Origin: Actinomycetes bacterium
GTDB lineage: Bacteria > Actinomycetota > Acidimicrobiia > Acidimicrobiales > Ilumatobacteraceae
Direction of reading: 5' to 3'
DNA: 64,000 nucleotides
Assembly (NCBI GenBank): GCA_025356335.1
Contig: JANXUF010000078.1
Location: forward strand, 1 to 64,000
This document shows positions 52,491 to 63,133 of this stretch, piece by piece (position 1 is the stretch's first letter; every line of letters starts with the position of its first letter). The translations under genes and the position numbers were made by a program. The notes beneath the pieces were generated by a model. That model was given only the letters and a program-made list of their open reading frames with translations, had not been told where the DNA came from and searched no databases.

Positions 52491-53190
52491 CCACGTCGAT
52501 CCGGCGCTGGGCGACACCACTGCTGCGACGCAGACGGTTCGTCTCGTCGTGCTGGCGTCCGGCAACGGCAGCAACCTGCAGGCACTGATCGACGCCTGCG
52601 GGCGCCAGATCAGTGGCGATGTCGTGCTCGTCGTGAGCGACCAGCCCGACGCCAAAGCGCTGCGCCGCGCTGAACGCGCCGGCATCGCCCATCAGGTGAT
52701 CGCCAAGCTGCCCGGTGAATCGAGGCGGGACGTCGATCAGCGTCTCGCCGACCGGGTCGCCGCAGCGGACCCCGACTGGATCATCCTCGCGGGGTGGATG
52801 CGACTGTTGTCGAGTACCTTCCTCGACCGTTTCGCCGATCATGTCGTCAACCTCCATCCCGCATTGCCTGGTGAATACCCGGGATTGCATTCGATCGAGC
52901 GGGCCTACGCCGACGCCGTGGCGGGACGCCGTGACTACACCGGTCTGATGGTGCACCTCGTGCCGGACGAAGCCATCGACGATGGTCCCGTTCTGGCGAT
53001 GACAGAGGTTCCGATTTTCCCGGATGACACACTGGAGCAACTTGCCGATCGCATGCATCTCGCCGAACACGATCTGCTCGTCCGCACCGTCGCTCAGCTC
53101 CCACCCGTTTCTCGTGTCACGCCAGTTGCCGACCATCCCGCCGCAGTCCCGTTCAGTCCCGGCCGGACGGACCAAGCCGCTCACCCGTAA
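52474..53190 (+). CDS. purN: phosphoribosylglycinamide formyltransferase
   Basis: The 238-residue protein transfers a formyl group from 10-formyltetrahydrofolate to GAR. It has VVLASGNGSNLQALIDAC, the catalytic region ILAGWMRLLSSTFLDRF, VNLHPALPGEYPGLHSIERA and DYTGLMVHLVPDEAIDDGPV. GTG 52474 overlaps the purDM stop by 17 bases, and a short lead of about 20 residues comes before the domain. The C-terminal 35 residues are Pro-rich and unlike the family. Confidence 0.93.
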   Translation: MNAQLDHVDPALGDTTAATQTVRLVVLASGNGSNLQALIDACGRQISGDVVLVVSDQPDAKALRRAERAGIAHQVIAKLPGESRRDVDQRLADRVAAADPDWIILAGWMRLLSSTFLDRFADHVVNLHPALPGEYPGLHSIERAYADAVAGRRDYTGLMVHLVPDEAIDDGPVLAMTEVPIFPDDTLEQLADRMHLAEHDLLVRTVAQLPPVSRVTPVADHPAAVPFSPGRTDQAAHP

Positions 53191-54708
<1,518 letters not shown>

Positions 54709-54720
54709 GCGCCCCGCCGG

Positions 54721-55794
54721 TCACGCCCCGCGGCAGGCGGCTTGAGCGGTATTGAGGGTGGCGACCTGGGCATTGAATGCGTCGAGATTGAATGCCGCCA
54801 ACAGCGACTGTGCTGTTGGCTGGTCGCCGCTGGATTCAGCGTTGCGGAGGAGGACGAGTTGGTTCAGCGCCGGGATCATCGCCGTGACGGCGTCGTTGAC
54901 GGCTGTGCAGGCAGTGACCTTCGCCTGAGCAGCGGTCAGCGCGGTGTTGGATGCATCGAGTTTTGCCTGCAACGCCGCCTGCGTCGCCTGCGCATCGGTG
55001 CCAGCCTTGGCAACGGCGGCTGCGGCGGCGGCCTGCGCATCACCGGCGGCTTTGGCGACAGCTGCAGCCTGGTCTGCCTGCGCTTTGGCCGCAGCTGCCT
55101 GGGCATCGGCCGTGGCCTGCGCCCTGGCAGCGGCGAGCACCTGTGCGGAGTTCGCGGCCGCATCAGCCGCTGCCTTGTTCGCCGCTGCGAGTTCTGCCGC
55201 TGCCTTGGCAGAGGCGTCGACGAGCTGTGTCTGGGAACTGGCGACCTGCTTGGCGACGGCGTCTTTGTCCGTGGTCGCCTTGTGCCAGAGAAAGGCAAAT
55301 GCTGCCGCGGCGACCAACGCCAGCCCGAGCAAGATCGCCAACAGCGGAGACCGCTTGGGGACAGAAGCCGGTGGCGGAGGCGGGATCACGACGAACGGGG
55401 CGGGCGATTCGTCGGTCCACGCCGCCCGGCGCAGCGCATTCCCGCCGCCCCGATGACCTCCGTCGACGGTGTCGTCGCGCTCGGCGTGCTCGTTGTCGTC
55501 GCGCATGTTCCCGGCGAACATGTTCTCGGCGAGCACGGTCCCGGGGAGCACGGTCCCGGGGAGCAACGGGTCGATCGGCGAACGCACTGTGGCGACTTCA
55601 TGGCGGTGCAGGCCGGCGATTGCTGACGAGCCGTAGGTCGGAGTCGGATCGATGTAGACGTCAGGCAGTGGCTGATCGGCGTAGGGCGTCTGGTTCGTCG
55701 GACCATCCCACGGGGAGATGGTCGTGTTGTTCGACGACCGCTGCTTCGGGGCGGTGTGCTCGGAGTCGAAATGAGTTCCCTGTTGATCAGACAC
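54721..55794 (-). CDS. membrane-anchored alanine-rich coiled-coil protein (paralogue 1)
   Basis: From GTG 55794 (GAGGAGGG upstream) the 357-residue protein has a polar N-terminal part of about 155 residues with a repeat (LLPGTVLPGTVLAENMFAGN), one membrane helix (LLAILLGLALVAAAAFAFLW) and an Ala-rich coiled coil of about 110 residues (KAAADAAANSAQVLAAARAQ and on). A C-terminal domain with two Cys follows (VTACTAVNDAVTAMIPALNQ ... TLNTAQAACRGA). The next gene upstream encodes the same layout. The coil and Cys domain should lie outside the membrane. Function unknown; the gene is convergent with guaB. Confidence 0.75.
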   Translation of the reverse strand: MSDQQGTHFDSEHTAPKQRSSNNTTISPWDGPTNQTPYADQPLPDVYIDPTPTYGSSAIAGLHRHEVATVRSPIDPLLPGTVLPGTVLAENMFAGNMRDDNEHAERDDTVDGGHRGGGNALRRAAWTDESPAPFVVIPPPPPASVPKRSPLLAILLGLALVAAAAFAFLWHKATTDKDAVAKQVASSQTQLVDASAKAAAELAAANKAAADAAANSAQVLAAARAQATADAQAAAAKAQADQAAAVAKAAGDAQAAAAAAVAKAGTDAQATQAALQAKLDASNTALTAAQAKVTACTAVNDAVTAMIPALNQLVLLRNAESSGDQPTAQSLLAAFNLDAFNAQVATLNTAQAACRGA

Positions 55795-55895
55795 GTCGTG
55801 TCCCTCCTCATGGTGTGGCTCAACGGTAGCGTCAGAGCAGCAGCGCCTTCCGCTCGCCCCGCAGTGAAGTTCTCCTGGTGGCGGGTCGGCGCCTA

Positions 55896-56786
55896 CTAGG
55901 CCGCCGGCGTGTTCAGGCAGGCCTGCAGCGCATCGTTCCACGTGTTCTTGTTGCTATCGAAGCCTGAGGCGTTGATGGCGTTCAACGCTGCCTGTGCCGC
56001 CGAGGTGTTGTTGGAGTTGATCGCCCCGGCAAGAGCAACGAAGTTGTTGAGATCGGGAACGATGTCGTTCGACGTCTTGGCGAATGCCTGACAGATCTGC
56101 AGACTGGAGATGTTCCCGGTGCCCTTCGCCTGTTCGGCTGTGAGCGCTGCGGTCGCTGCCGTAAGCGCGGCATTGGCGGCGTCGAGTTTCTTCTGCAGAT
56201 CACCGGATGTGGAGCCGGCATCGGTCTTCGCCTGAGCGATTGCGGCGGTGGCGTCGGCCTGCGCCTTGGCGACGGCGGCAGTGGCGTCGGCGCGCACCTT
56301 GGCGATCGCTGCGTCCGAAGCGGTCTTCGCCTGGGCGGTGGCGGCGGAGATCGCCGCCTGCTCGTCGGACTTCGCTGAATCGGTCGCCTTCTTCGCCGCC
56401 GCCACGTCGGTCGCCGCCTTCTTCGTCACGGTGGTGATTTGCGCCTGGGCGTCTGCTGCCTGCTTCTTGGCCGTATCCGCGTCGCTCGTCGATGAGCGCC
56501 ACAGGAACGCCAACACGCCGGCGGCGACCACGGCGAGCGCAAGCAGGATCGGAAACAGCGGCGAATTCTTCTTGGAGGACCCGGACGACGGCGTTGGCAC
56601 CGTCATCGGCGCAATCGGCGGCGGGATATACGCCGGCTCGGGTTGCACGTACTGCTGTTGGGGAAACGGCTGCTGGTACCCGGTACCCGGGTCAGACCAC
56701 TGGCCGGGCTGCTGACCCTGCGCCGGATACTGACCGGTGTTCTCCGGCTGTGCGCCACCGAATTGATTGCCATATTGATCCGACAT
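55896..56786 (-). CDS. membrane-anchored alanine-rich coiled-coil protein (paralogue 2)
   Basis: The 296-residue protein starts MSDQYGNQFGGAQPENTGQY and has a Gln/Pro-rich cytoplasmic part of about 75 residues, one membrane helix (LFPILLALAVVAAGVLAFLW) and a coiled coil of Ala/Lys/Asp heptads (KKAATDVAAAKKATDSAKSD). The final domain has LQICQAFAKTSNDIVPDLNN FVALAG ... ALQACLNTPAA, matching paralogue 1 including both Cys. The two genes lie in tandem with 101 bp between, most likely from a duplication, and may form a hetero-oligomer. Confidence 0.8.
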   Translation of the reverse strand: MSDQYGNQFGGAQPENTGQYPAQGQQPGQWSDPGTGYQQPFPQQQYVQPEPAYIPPPIAPMTVPTPSSGSSKKNSPLFPILLALAVVAAGVLAFLWRSSTSDADTAKKQAADAQAQITTVTKKAATDVAAAKKATDSAKSDEQAAISAATAQAKTASDAAIAKVRADATAAVAKAQADATAAIAQAKTDAGSTSGDLQKKLDAANAALTAATAALTAEQAKGTGNISSLQICQAFAKTSNDIVPDLNNFVALAGAINSNNTSAAQAALNAINASGFDSNKNTWNDALQACLNTPAA

Positions 56787-56929
56787 TGAGGTGCCCCCGA
56801 ACGATGGTGAAAAGAGTGACGCTAGCTTCTCGCCAGCTTCAGATCGGAGCTACGGGGCAAATCCGGGTTCGGTTCTGTGTCGATGATCGTGCCTGTTCAG
56901 GCAGCGCAAATCGCCACAACGGAATTGCC

Positions 56930-58366
56930 TCAGGCAAGCTTTTCGACAAAGCCCTCGAGTTGGCGAAGATTGCGGCACTCATAGACCCCGTCAGTATGCG
57001 CGCCGTAGTCGCCGACGATCGAATCGCCGGTGTTCCAGTAGCTCTTCGGCTCGGGATTCAGCCAGTACACGTGGCGTGCCTTCTGACGGATCTCCTTGAC
57101 GACCCACGACTGGCTGGCGTGATAGTTGTTCCGAGCGTCGCCGAGCAGGAGCACGGTCGTCTTCGGGCCGACATCGCGGCCGTACTTCTCCCAGAAGACC
57201 TCGAAGGCGTGGCCGTAGTCGGAGTGGCCGTCGACCCAGACCACGTCTGCTTCGGTGTTCACCCGGTGGATTGCTTCCTGGATGTCCTCGGTCGTCTTGA
57301 AGTACTCGGTGACCTCGTCGAGGCCGTCGATGAAGACGAAGGATCGGACCTTGGAGAACTGTCCCTGGATCGCGTACACCAGCATGAGCGTGAAGCGGGC
57401 GAATGCGGCGACTGACCCGGAGATGTCGGCGACGACCATCAGCTCAGGTTTGGCGGGGCGTGGATATTTGAACTTCGGTTCAGCCGGGACGCCGCCATAG
57501 CTCAGGGAGTGCCGAACGGTACTGCGGAAATCGAGCGGACCCTTGCGACCATGGCGTCGCTTGCGTGCCAGGCGGGCTGCGAGTTTGCGCGTCAACGGCT
57601 GCAACGCCTTGCGCAGGTTGATCATCTCGTCGCGGCTGGCGTGCATGAACTCGACGTCCTCGGGCAGCGGTTTGCGCAACGTCTTGGCCATCGCCTCTGC
57701 GCCGCGGTCAGCGACGAGGCGGCGACGGATCTCTGATTCGATCTCCGCCTTGAACTGCTCGATTCGGCTGTCGTACTCGTCCTTCTCGAGGCGCTCCTCG
57801 AGGCCCGTCAGCTCGCCGCCGACCTCTTGGCGGCTCGCTTCCATCAACTTCTCGAGCATCGAGTCGAGATCGAGATTCCTCAACGTGCGGTAGAGGTAGT
57901 AGGTACCCCCGACCGGCCGACCCGGTTCCATGCCGGCGAAGCGCTGCACCGACTGCTTGGCCAACGCCCGCATCATCGCCTGGTCACCGTTGAGCAGTGC
58001 CTGGTAGAGCATCATCGCCAGCTCTTCAGGGGTCAGCGAGTCCATGCCACCGCCAGAACCCTTACCCTCACCTTGACGGTTCTGCTCCTGCATTTCGCGC
58101 CACATCTCGTCGGCGTCGGTGGTGCCGTCTTCGAGCAGGCTGTAGTGCGGTCCGCGCAGGCTGAAGTACACCTCGAAAACGGTTTCGAACGCCCGCCAGT
58201 GCGAGTTGCTCTTCACCAACGTGGCACCGAGTGCGTATTTGAAGGCATCCCGATCCTCGATCGGGATCTGCTTGACGGCTTCCATGGCGTCGAGGTTCTC
58301 AGTCAGCGAAACCGGCAGCCCGGCATTGCGTAGCTCGGCGACGAAGCCGTTGAGCAGGTCGAGCAC
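56930..58366 (-). CDS. VWA-domain protein, CoxE-like
   Basis: The 478-residue protein has a helical N-terminal half (GFVAELRNAGLPVSLTENLD, RPVGGTYYLYRTLRNLDLDS) and a C-terminal VWA domain with the metal-ion site ELMVVADISGSVAAFARFTL (DxSxS) and VWVDGHSDYGHAF and LLLGDARNNYHASQSWVVKE. CoxE-type VWA proteins work with MoxR ATPases, which lie just upstream here, to remodel or metallate a client enzyme. No client enzyme is in the window. Start at 58366, eight bases after the ATPase stop. Confidence 0.9.
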   Translation of the reverse strand: MLDLLNGFVAELRNAGLPVSLTENLDAMEAVKQIPIEDRDAFKYALGATLVKSNSHWRAFETVFEVYFSLRGPHYSLLEDGTTDADEMWREMQEQNRQGEGKGSGGGMDSLTPEELAMMLYQALLNGDQAMMRALAKQSVQRFAGMEPGRPVGGTYYLYRTLRNLDLDSMLEKLMEASRQEVGGELTGLEERLEKDEYDSRIEQFKAEIESEIRRRLVADRGAEAMAKTLRKPLPEDVEFMHASRDEMINLRKALQPLTRKLAARLARKRRHGRKGPLDFRSTVRHSLSYGGVPAEPKFKYPRPAKPELMVVADISGSVAAFARFTLMLVYAIQGQFSKVRSFVFIDGLDEVTEYFKTTEDIQEAIHRVNTEADVVWVDGHSDYGHAFEVFWEKYGRDVGPKTTVLLLGDARNNYHASQSWVVKEIRQKARHVYWLNPEPKSYWNTGDSIVGDYGAHTDGVYECRNLRQLEGFVEKLA

Positions 58367-58374
58367 GGGGGGTG

Positions 58375-59262
58375 CTACTTCTTGGCTTCCATCGACAGCT
58401 CTTTGGCTGCTTTGGCAATGTCGGTCTGATACTTCAGCAGGATATGCAGCGTCTCTTTGGCCTGCTGCGCCTCGATGTGGTCGATGCCGAGCAATACCAA
58501 TGTGCGTGCCCAGTCGATGGTCTCGCTGACGGACGGTGCCTTCTTCAGTTCCAGCTGACGGATGGAACGGACGATACGGGCAATCTGATCGGCGAGGTTT
58601 TCGGTGATGTCCGGGACCTTGGTGAGCACGATCTGCTTCTCACGCTCCATGTCCGGATAGTCGACGTGCAAGAACAGACAGCGGCGCTTCAACGCCTCTG
58701 ACAGCTCGCGGGTGTTGTTGGAGGTGAGGAACACCAACGGGATCTGCTTCGCGGTGATGGTGCCGAGCTCGGGGATCGATACCTGGTATTCGGAGAGGAT
58801 CTCCAACAACAGCGCCTCGGTCTCCACCTCGACACGATCGACTTCGTCGATCAGCAGCACGACGGGGTCCGGCGCGCTGATGGCCTCGAGCAGCGGGCGG
58901 GTCAGCAGGAATTCGTCCGAGAAGATGTCGTCACTGACGTCTGACCACGAATCGCTGTTGCGATCTGCCTGGATGCGCAGCAATTGCTTCTTGTAGTTCC
59001 ATTCGTACAGTGCCTTCGACTCGTCGAGTCCCTCGTAGCACTGCAGCCGGATCAACCGGGCACCGAGCTGCTCAGCGACGCTTTTGGCGAGCTGTGTCTT
59101 GCCGGTACCGGCGGGACCTTCGACGAGCACCGGCTTCTGCAGACGGTCGGCGAGATAGACCACACCGGCGATGCCGTCATCGGCCAGATAATTGACCGAA
59201 CGGAGACCGTCACGGACCTGTTGGACGGAATCGAATCGCGGAGCCTGATCAAGTTGAGCCAT
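58375..59262 (-). CDS. MoxR-family AAA+ ATPase
   Basis: The 295-residue protein has Walker A VEGPAGTGKTQLAKSVAEQL, Walker B PVVLLIDEVDRVEVETEALL, the sensor LVFLTSNNTRELSEALKRRC with the arginine finger, and the family tail SIRQLELKKAPSVSETIDWA. Such ATPases act with VWA partners as chaperones, here the CoxE-like gene next to it. ATG 59262 (MAQLD) or 59268 are both possible. Confidence 0.92.
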   Translation of the reverse strand: MAQLDQAPRFDSVQQVRDGLRSVNYLADDGIAGVVYLADRLQKPVLVEGPAGTGKTQLAKSVAEQLGARLIRLQCYEGLDESKALYEWNYKKQLLRIQADRNSDSWSDVSDDIFSDEFLLTRPLLEAISAPDPVVLLIDEVDRVEVETEALLLEILSEYQVSIPELGTITAKQIPLVFLTSNNTRELSEALKRRCLFLHVDYPDMEREKQIVLTKVPDITENLADQIARIVRSIRQLELKKAPSVSETIDWARTLVLLGIDHIEAQQAKETLHILLKYQTDIAKAAKELSMEAKK

Positions 59263-59329
59263 ACCCATTCGACTGTATCGGTGCGCTTGACCCGCAGGTC
59301 AATCGGACAGCGAAGCACGGGACAGTCCT

Positions 59330-59731
59330 GGGTCGTCGTCAGTGGGACACGTTCATCTGGGGCGACTACTCCGACACCGGCAGCCGCCGGATGCAGGTGT
59401 GGATCGGAACGGGCGCCACACAGGACATCTCTTACGAGTACGACACCAACACGATCGGCCAAGATGCACCGCGCGACCCGACGACGCCGGACGTGTCGAA
59501 TCTGCGAATCGGCGCCGAGAGTGTCAGTGGCGCAAGTGGCAACCAGATCACCGGACCGCCGACCGGCTCGTACCGGTGACGTCGACGAACGCGATTACCT
59601 ACTCGTTGAGCTACACGCTGACGATCAAGGGAGCCGATCGCGGTCACCAGAAGTTGACGACGGCGATGCAATCCGACGTCGTCGCCGGCTCGACGAACGT
59701 GGCGACGCCGATCGAAGTCACTCGACGCTGA
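59330..59731 (+). pseudogene. frameshifted remnant of a surface or secreted protein gene
   Basis: One frame reads WDTFIWGDYSDTGSRRMQVW IGTGATQDISYEYDTN and ends at TGA 59577-59579. The next frame goes on NAITYSLSYTLTIKGADRGH QKLTTAMQSDVVAGSTNVAT PIEVTRR to 59731. Both parts have the strand-rich, Thr/Gly-rich look of an extracellular protein end. No start or signal is visible. It may be a relic of a larger gene. Confidence 0.45.
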
Positions 59732-59818
59732 AGATCGCCGTCGAACAACCAGCAGTGGGGACGGGCGCATGCCAGTCCCCACCTGCTCGTTTTCGGAACG
59801 TTCGACCGCTCGCCGGCA

Positions 59819-59935
59819 AACTGAGTCCAACGACCCGCCAGTTTTGACGGCGTTTGGTCCACAGAAGCCGCCGCCCAGGAACTGAGTCCACGAAGCCGCC
59901 AGTTTTGACGGTGTTTGGTCCACAGAAGTGCCGCT
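59819..59935 (+). repeat. two tandem copies of a 61-bp intergenic repeat
   Basis: The unit AACTGAGTCCA ... CCGCCAGTTTTGACGG then GTTTGGTCCACAGAAG begins at 59819 and again at 59880. The copies differ at a few positions. CGCC and GGCG flank AGTTTTGAC within each unit and can form a small hairpin. No frame is kept across it. Confidence 0.7.
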
Positions 59936-60017
59936 GTTCCCGGCAACGGAGTTCTCGGCAACTCGACGTGCCCTGGGCCGCGGCCCTTCCCGAGGGCAGC
60001 AGTCCTACGCTCTGGGC

Positions 60018-60602
60018 ATGCGTATGCACTCGACGTTCATCGCCCTCGTCGCACTCAGCTCCGTGTTGACGATTGCGAGCTGCGGCAGCTCGACGGCCAC
60101 GACCTCGTCAGCCACGACGGTCACAACAGCTACCTCTGATGTTGCGACGACGCCGGGTTCGGTCGCCACGGGATCAGCGACGGTCGCTGCGTCCCCTTCT
60201 CCGGAGACGACCGTCACCGCCACCGTGACGCTTTCGCAGACCGCATCGCCAGGCCTCACCGCCGGTCGAGGCTCGGTGGTGGTCGCTCCAGGTAGGGCGA
60301 CCCCGGCGACCGAGGGGGCGAGGCCCGCCGTCAGTATCGGCATCGATGCTTCGCTGCAGGCGACGATCGATCTGGCGGTCGCCGATCTCGCCAAGCAACT
60401 GCAGGTCGAGGCGTCGGCCATCACGACCGTGTCGGCAAAGTCGGTCGAGTGGCCCGACAAGAGCGACGGGTGCCCGCAGCCGGGCATGTCATACCCGCAG
60501 GTCCCTGTCGACGGCGCGCTCGTCGTGCTGAGCAGCAGCGGCTCCTCGTACGAGTACCACAGCGGCGGATCGCGCACACCGTTCCTCTGCAAGAAGAGCT
60601 GA
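60018..60602 (+). CDS. lipoprotein with C-terminal small conserved-type domain
   Basis: The 194-residue protein has a lipoprotein signal (FIALVALSSVLTIASC, Cys near residue 22) and a Ser/Thr/Val-rich spacer to about 105. The C-terminal domain reads SVEWPDKSDGCPQPGMSYPQ VPVDGALVVL and YEYHSGGSRTPFLC, with two Cys that could pair. This W-x-D-x-x-x-GCP-x-PG ... Y-x-YH ... PFLC pattern is found in many exported bacterial proteins, with unknown role. ATG 60018 is set by the signal. Confidence 0.75.
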   Translation: MRMHSTFIALVALSSVLTIASCGSSTATTSSATTVTTATSDVATTPGSVATGSATVAASPSPETTVTATVTLSQTASPGLTAGRGSVVVAPGRATPATEGARPAVSIGIDASLQATIDLAVADLAKQLQVEASAITTVSAKSVEWPDKSDGCPQPGMSYPQVPVDGALVVLSSSGSSYEYHSGGSRTPFLCKKS

Positions 60603-60663
60603 TCCTCGACCGTACGACAAGCAACGGGGTGCACTCACTGACGGCCGGTAGGCTCCGGGGTTC

Positions 60664-62085
60664 ATGGATCGCGGGCCGCTCGGTGACTTGATCGACACGC
60701 TCGTGACAGCGGTGACCGGCGACCTCGTGGCGCTGTCGGGTCGCACGATCGAGAGCTTGCGCCCTGACGTCGCCAACGATGTCGCCAACCTCTTCGGCGC
60801 GGTGATCGATGCCGACGGGCGGATCACCGACGATGAACTGTGGGCCTACATTCAGGGTGTCGGGCCTGTCCTCGACCCGCCGTTGGCGGTGACTCCCGAT
60901 CGGCTCCGCGCCGGAGGCCTGCTCGCCGGCAAGGCGATCTGGCTGACCAAACCGTCGACGCTGTTCGATCTGCTCGTGCGCGCTGACGCCCGCGACAACG
61001 GCAAGCGCAGCCATACGTACTACACGCTGACGTTGGCGATGGCGCATCGCGTCGCCGCGATCGACCTCATACCGTCATCGGCCGAGCTCGACGTGATCGC
61101 TGTCTTCCGCAACATGATGCTGGCGACGATGGACCGATTCGGGGTCACTCGTCCGGGGGGCAATCCGCCGACGTATCCACTGCAACCGCCGACACTGCAG
61201 GCAACGGGCACTGGCGACGGCCGCACCGGCGGTTCGAGCCCGTCTGGCGACAACGGGAACATCACGGTGACTGCTCCGAACAGTCCGACGCTGGATTCGT
61301 TGCTTGCCAAACTCGATGCGCTCGTCGGGCTCGATGATGTCAAGTCCGAGGTCCACCGGCTGACGAGCCTGCTGCAGATCCAGCAGCTTCGTACATCTCG
61401 TGGTCTCCCGAACTACGAGACGAGCCATCATCTGATTTTCACCGGCAATCCGGGTACCGGCAAGACGACCGTCGCCAGGCTGCTGGCGCAGATCTTCCAC
61501 GTCCTCGGCATCGTCTCCAAGGGTCACCTCGTCGAAACCGATCGCTCGGGGCTCGTCGCAGGGTTCGTCGGCCAGACGGCGACGAAGACCAGAGCGGTAC
61601 TCGATACCGCGCTCGGTGGGATGCTGTTGATCGATGAGGCCTACGCGCTCGCACGCGGCGGGGACAACGATTTCGGCCGCGAGGCAGTCGACACGATTGT
61701 CAAGTACATGGAAGACCACCGCGACGACCTCGCCGTCGTTGCAGCCGGATACCCGGTCGAGATGCAGACGTTCATCGACACCAACCCCGGGCTGTCGTCA
61801 CGCTTCGCCCGCACGCTCGACTTCGCCGACTACACCGACGATCAACTGATCTCGATCTTCTGCCAACTCGGCGACGACAACAGGTACGTCCCGAGCGACG
61901 GAGCGATCGCCGCGGCACGGGCGCTACTGGCGACCGAGCCGCGCGGCAAGGGCTTCGGCAACGCCCGCTCTATCCGCAACCTGTTCGAGGCCTCGCTCGC
62001 CCACCAGGCGATCCGCCTCTCGACCGTCGACGAGCCGACGACTGAGGAACTCACGACGCTCATCGCCACCGACATCCTCGGCTGA
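60664..62085 (+). CDS. CbbX/SpoVK-family AAA+ ATPase
   Basis: In 473 residues, the first 165 are helical and TerB-like in look (DVANDVANLFGAVIDADGRI TDDELWAYI). After a Gly/Ser spacer the AAA domain has LDALVGLDDVKSEVHRLTSL, Walker A FTGNPGTGKTTVARLLAQIF, GLVAGFVGQTATKTRAVLDT, Walker B GGMLLIDEAYALA, sensor VVAAGYPVEMQTFIDTNPGL and SRFARTLDFADYTDDQL. This is the CbbX/SpoVK/EccA-C family, which remodels protein partners. The client is not evident; the next genes code for binding proteins. The start codon at 60664 is ATG. Confidence 0.9.
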   Translation: MDRGPLGDLIDTLVTAVTGDLVALSGRTIESLRPDVANDVANLFGAVIDADGRITDDELWAYIQGVGPVLDPPLAVTPDRLRAGGLLAGKAIWLTKPSTLFDLLVRADARDNGKRSHTYYTLTLAMAHRVAAIDLIPSSAELDVIAVFRNMMLATMDRFGVTRPGGNPPTYPLQPPTLQATGTGDGRTGGSSPSGDNGNITVTAPNSPTLDSLLAKLDALVGLDDVKSEVHRLTSLLQIQQLRTSRGLPNYETSHHLIFTGNPGTGKTTVARLLAQIFHVLGIVSKGHLVETDRSGLVAGFVGQTATKTRAVLDTALGGMLLIDEAYALARGGDNDFGREAVDTIVKYMEDHRDDLAVVAAGYPVEMQTFIDTNPGLSSRFARTLDFADYTDDQLISIFCQLGDDNRYVPSDGAIAAARALLATEPRGKGFGNARSIRNLFEASLAHQAIRLSTVDEPTTEELTTLIATDILG

Positions 62086-62197
62086 GCAATCAGCGCGACG
62101 TGTCAACGCCCGCCGACGTCACCGCGTCTCGTCGTCGGCGCGAGATTTGGTGACTTCGTCGGCCGACGGCGTTGCCGAGGCTCTACGATTCCGGGCA

Positions 62198-63133
62198 ATG
62201 GCAGCGAAGCGAATCGGGGCGGCATTGCTGGCCATCGCACTCATCATCGGCGCGATCGTCTTGCGCCGCCAACTCGACGAGCAGGACCCCGTTGCGGCGA
62301 CGAACGGCTCGACGGCGACGCCGACCGACATCGCTGTCACGGTCGCCTGCGTGTCAGACCTATCAGCGATCTGCAAGGCCTACGCGGCGAAACATCCAAC
62401 GGTGAAGATCGTTGTCGAACCGTACACATCGACGGTGAAGGCGGTCATCGGCGGGGCCGGTCCTGCGGCGTGGGTCACGATCGATCCGCTGCCGTTGCTG
62501 ACCAACCTTGGCACTGTCACGCCGCTCGCCGAGTCACCGATGGTCATCGTCACCTCCAAGTCGCTCGGCTCGCCGTACGGGTCGACATGCGCGGCGGGTG
62601 CTGTCACCTGGAAGTGCATCGGCGATGTTGCCTCGTCGACCATTCGCATCGGTCATCTCGATCCCCGGACGAGCGCTGTCGGATTGACTGCACTGGGTGC
62701 GCTCACTCGTGGATTTCTCGGTTCTGACGCCGACGCGACGAAGGTTGTCATCGACGATCGTGACGATTTTCAGAGCTGGTTGAGCAATGCCGAGGCGTCG
62801 GTCCAGGGGTACGTTTTGTCCTCGACGTCGGCGGTCAACGCCATCCTCACCAGACCGAGTTCGGCACGCGTCGCCATCACCACGGATGCCGACTACACCG
62901 CACAGGTCGGAACGCGAGGGAGCGAATTCCCGCTCATCACGCCCACGCCTCTCGTCCGCGCTCGAGCTGTGGTGGCGAGCGCCAAGGGCACCGTTATCCC
63001 ATCGACGATGTCCGCCGAACTCACCCAACTACTGATTGCTGATGGTTGGGAGGCTGTGACGACCGGCCCTACTGGACTGCCGTCGTCCGCTGACGTCTTC
63101 CTCAATCTTCCTTTCTACGGAGGTCTCAAATGA
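62198..63133 (+). CDS. exported substrate-binding-like protein
   Basis: The 311-residue protein has an uncleaved or cleaved N-terminal helix (RIGAALLAIALIIGAIVL) and a fold resembling bacterial extracellular binding proteins: IAVTVACVSDLSAICKAYAA, VVEPYTSTVKAVIGGAGPAA WVTIDPL, RIGHLDPRTSAVGLTALGAL and a C-terminal SSADVFLNLPFYGGLK. ATG 62198 is preferred; the frame upstream lacks a signal. The stop overlaps the next start by four bases, so the two are co-translated. The ligand is unknown. Confidence 0.75.
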   Translation: MAAKRIGAALLAIALIIGAIVLRRQLDEQDPVAATNGSTATPTDIAVTVACVSDLSAICKAYAAKHPTVKIVVEPYTSTVKAVIGGAGPAAWVTIDPLPLLTNLGTVTPLAESPMVIVTSKSLGSPYGSTCAAGAVTWKCIGDVASSTIRIGHLDPRTSAVGLTALGALTRGFLGSDADATKVVIDDRDDFQSWLSNAEASVQGYVLSSTSAVNAILTRPSSARVAITTDADYTAQVGTRGSEFPLITPTPLVRARAVVASAKGTVIPSTMSAELTQLLIADGWEAVTTGPTGLPSSADVFLNLPFYGGLK

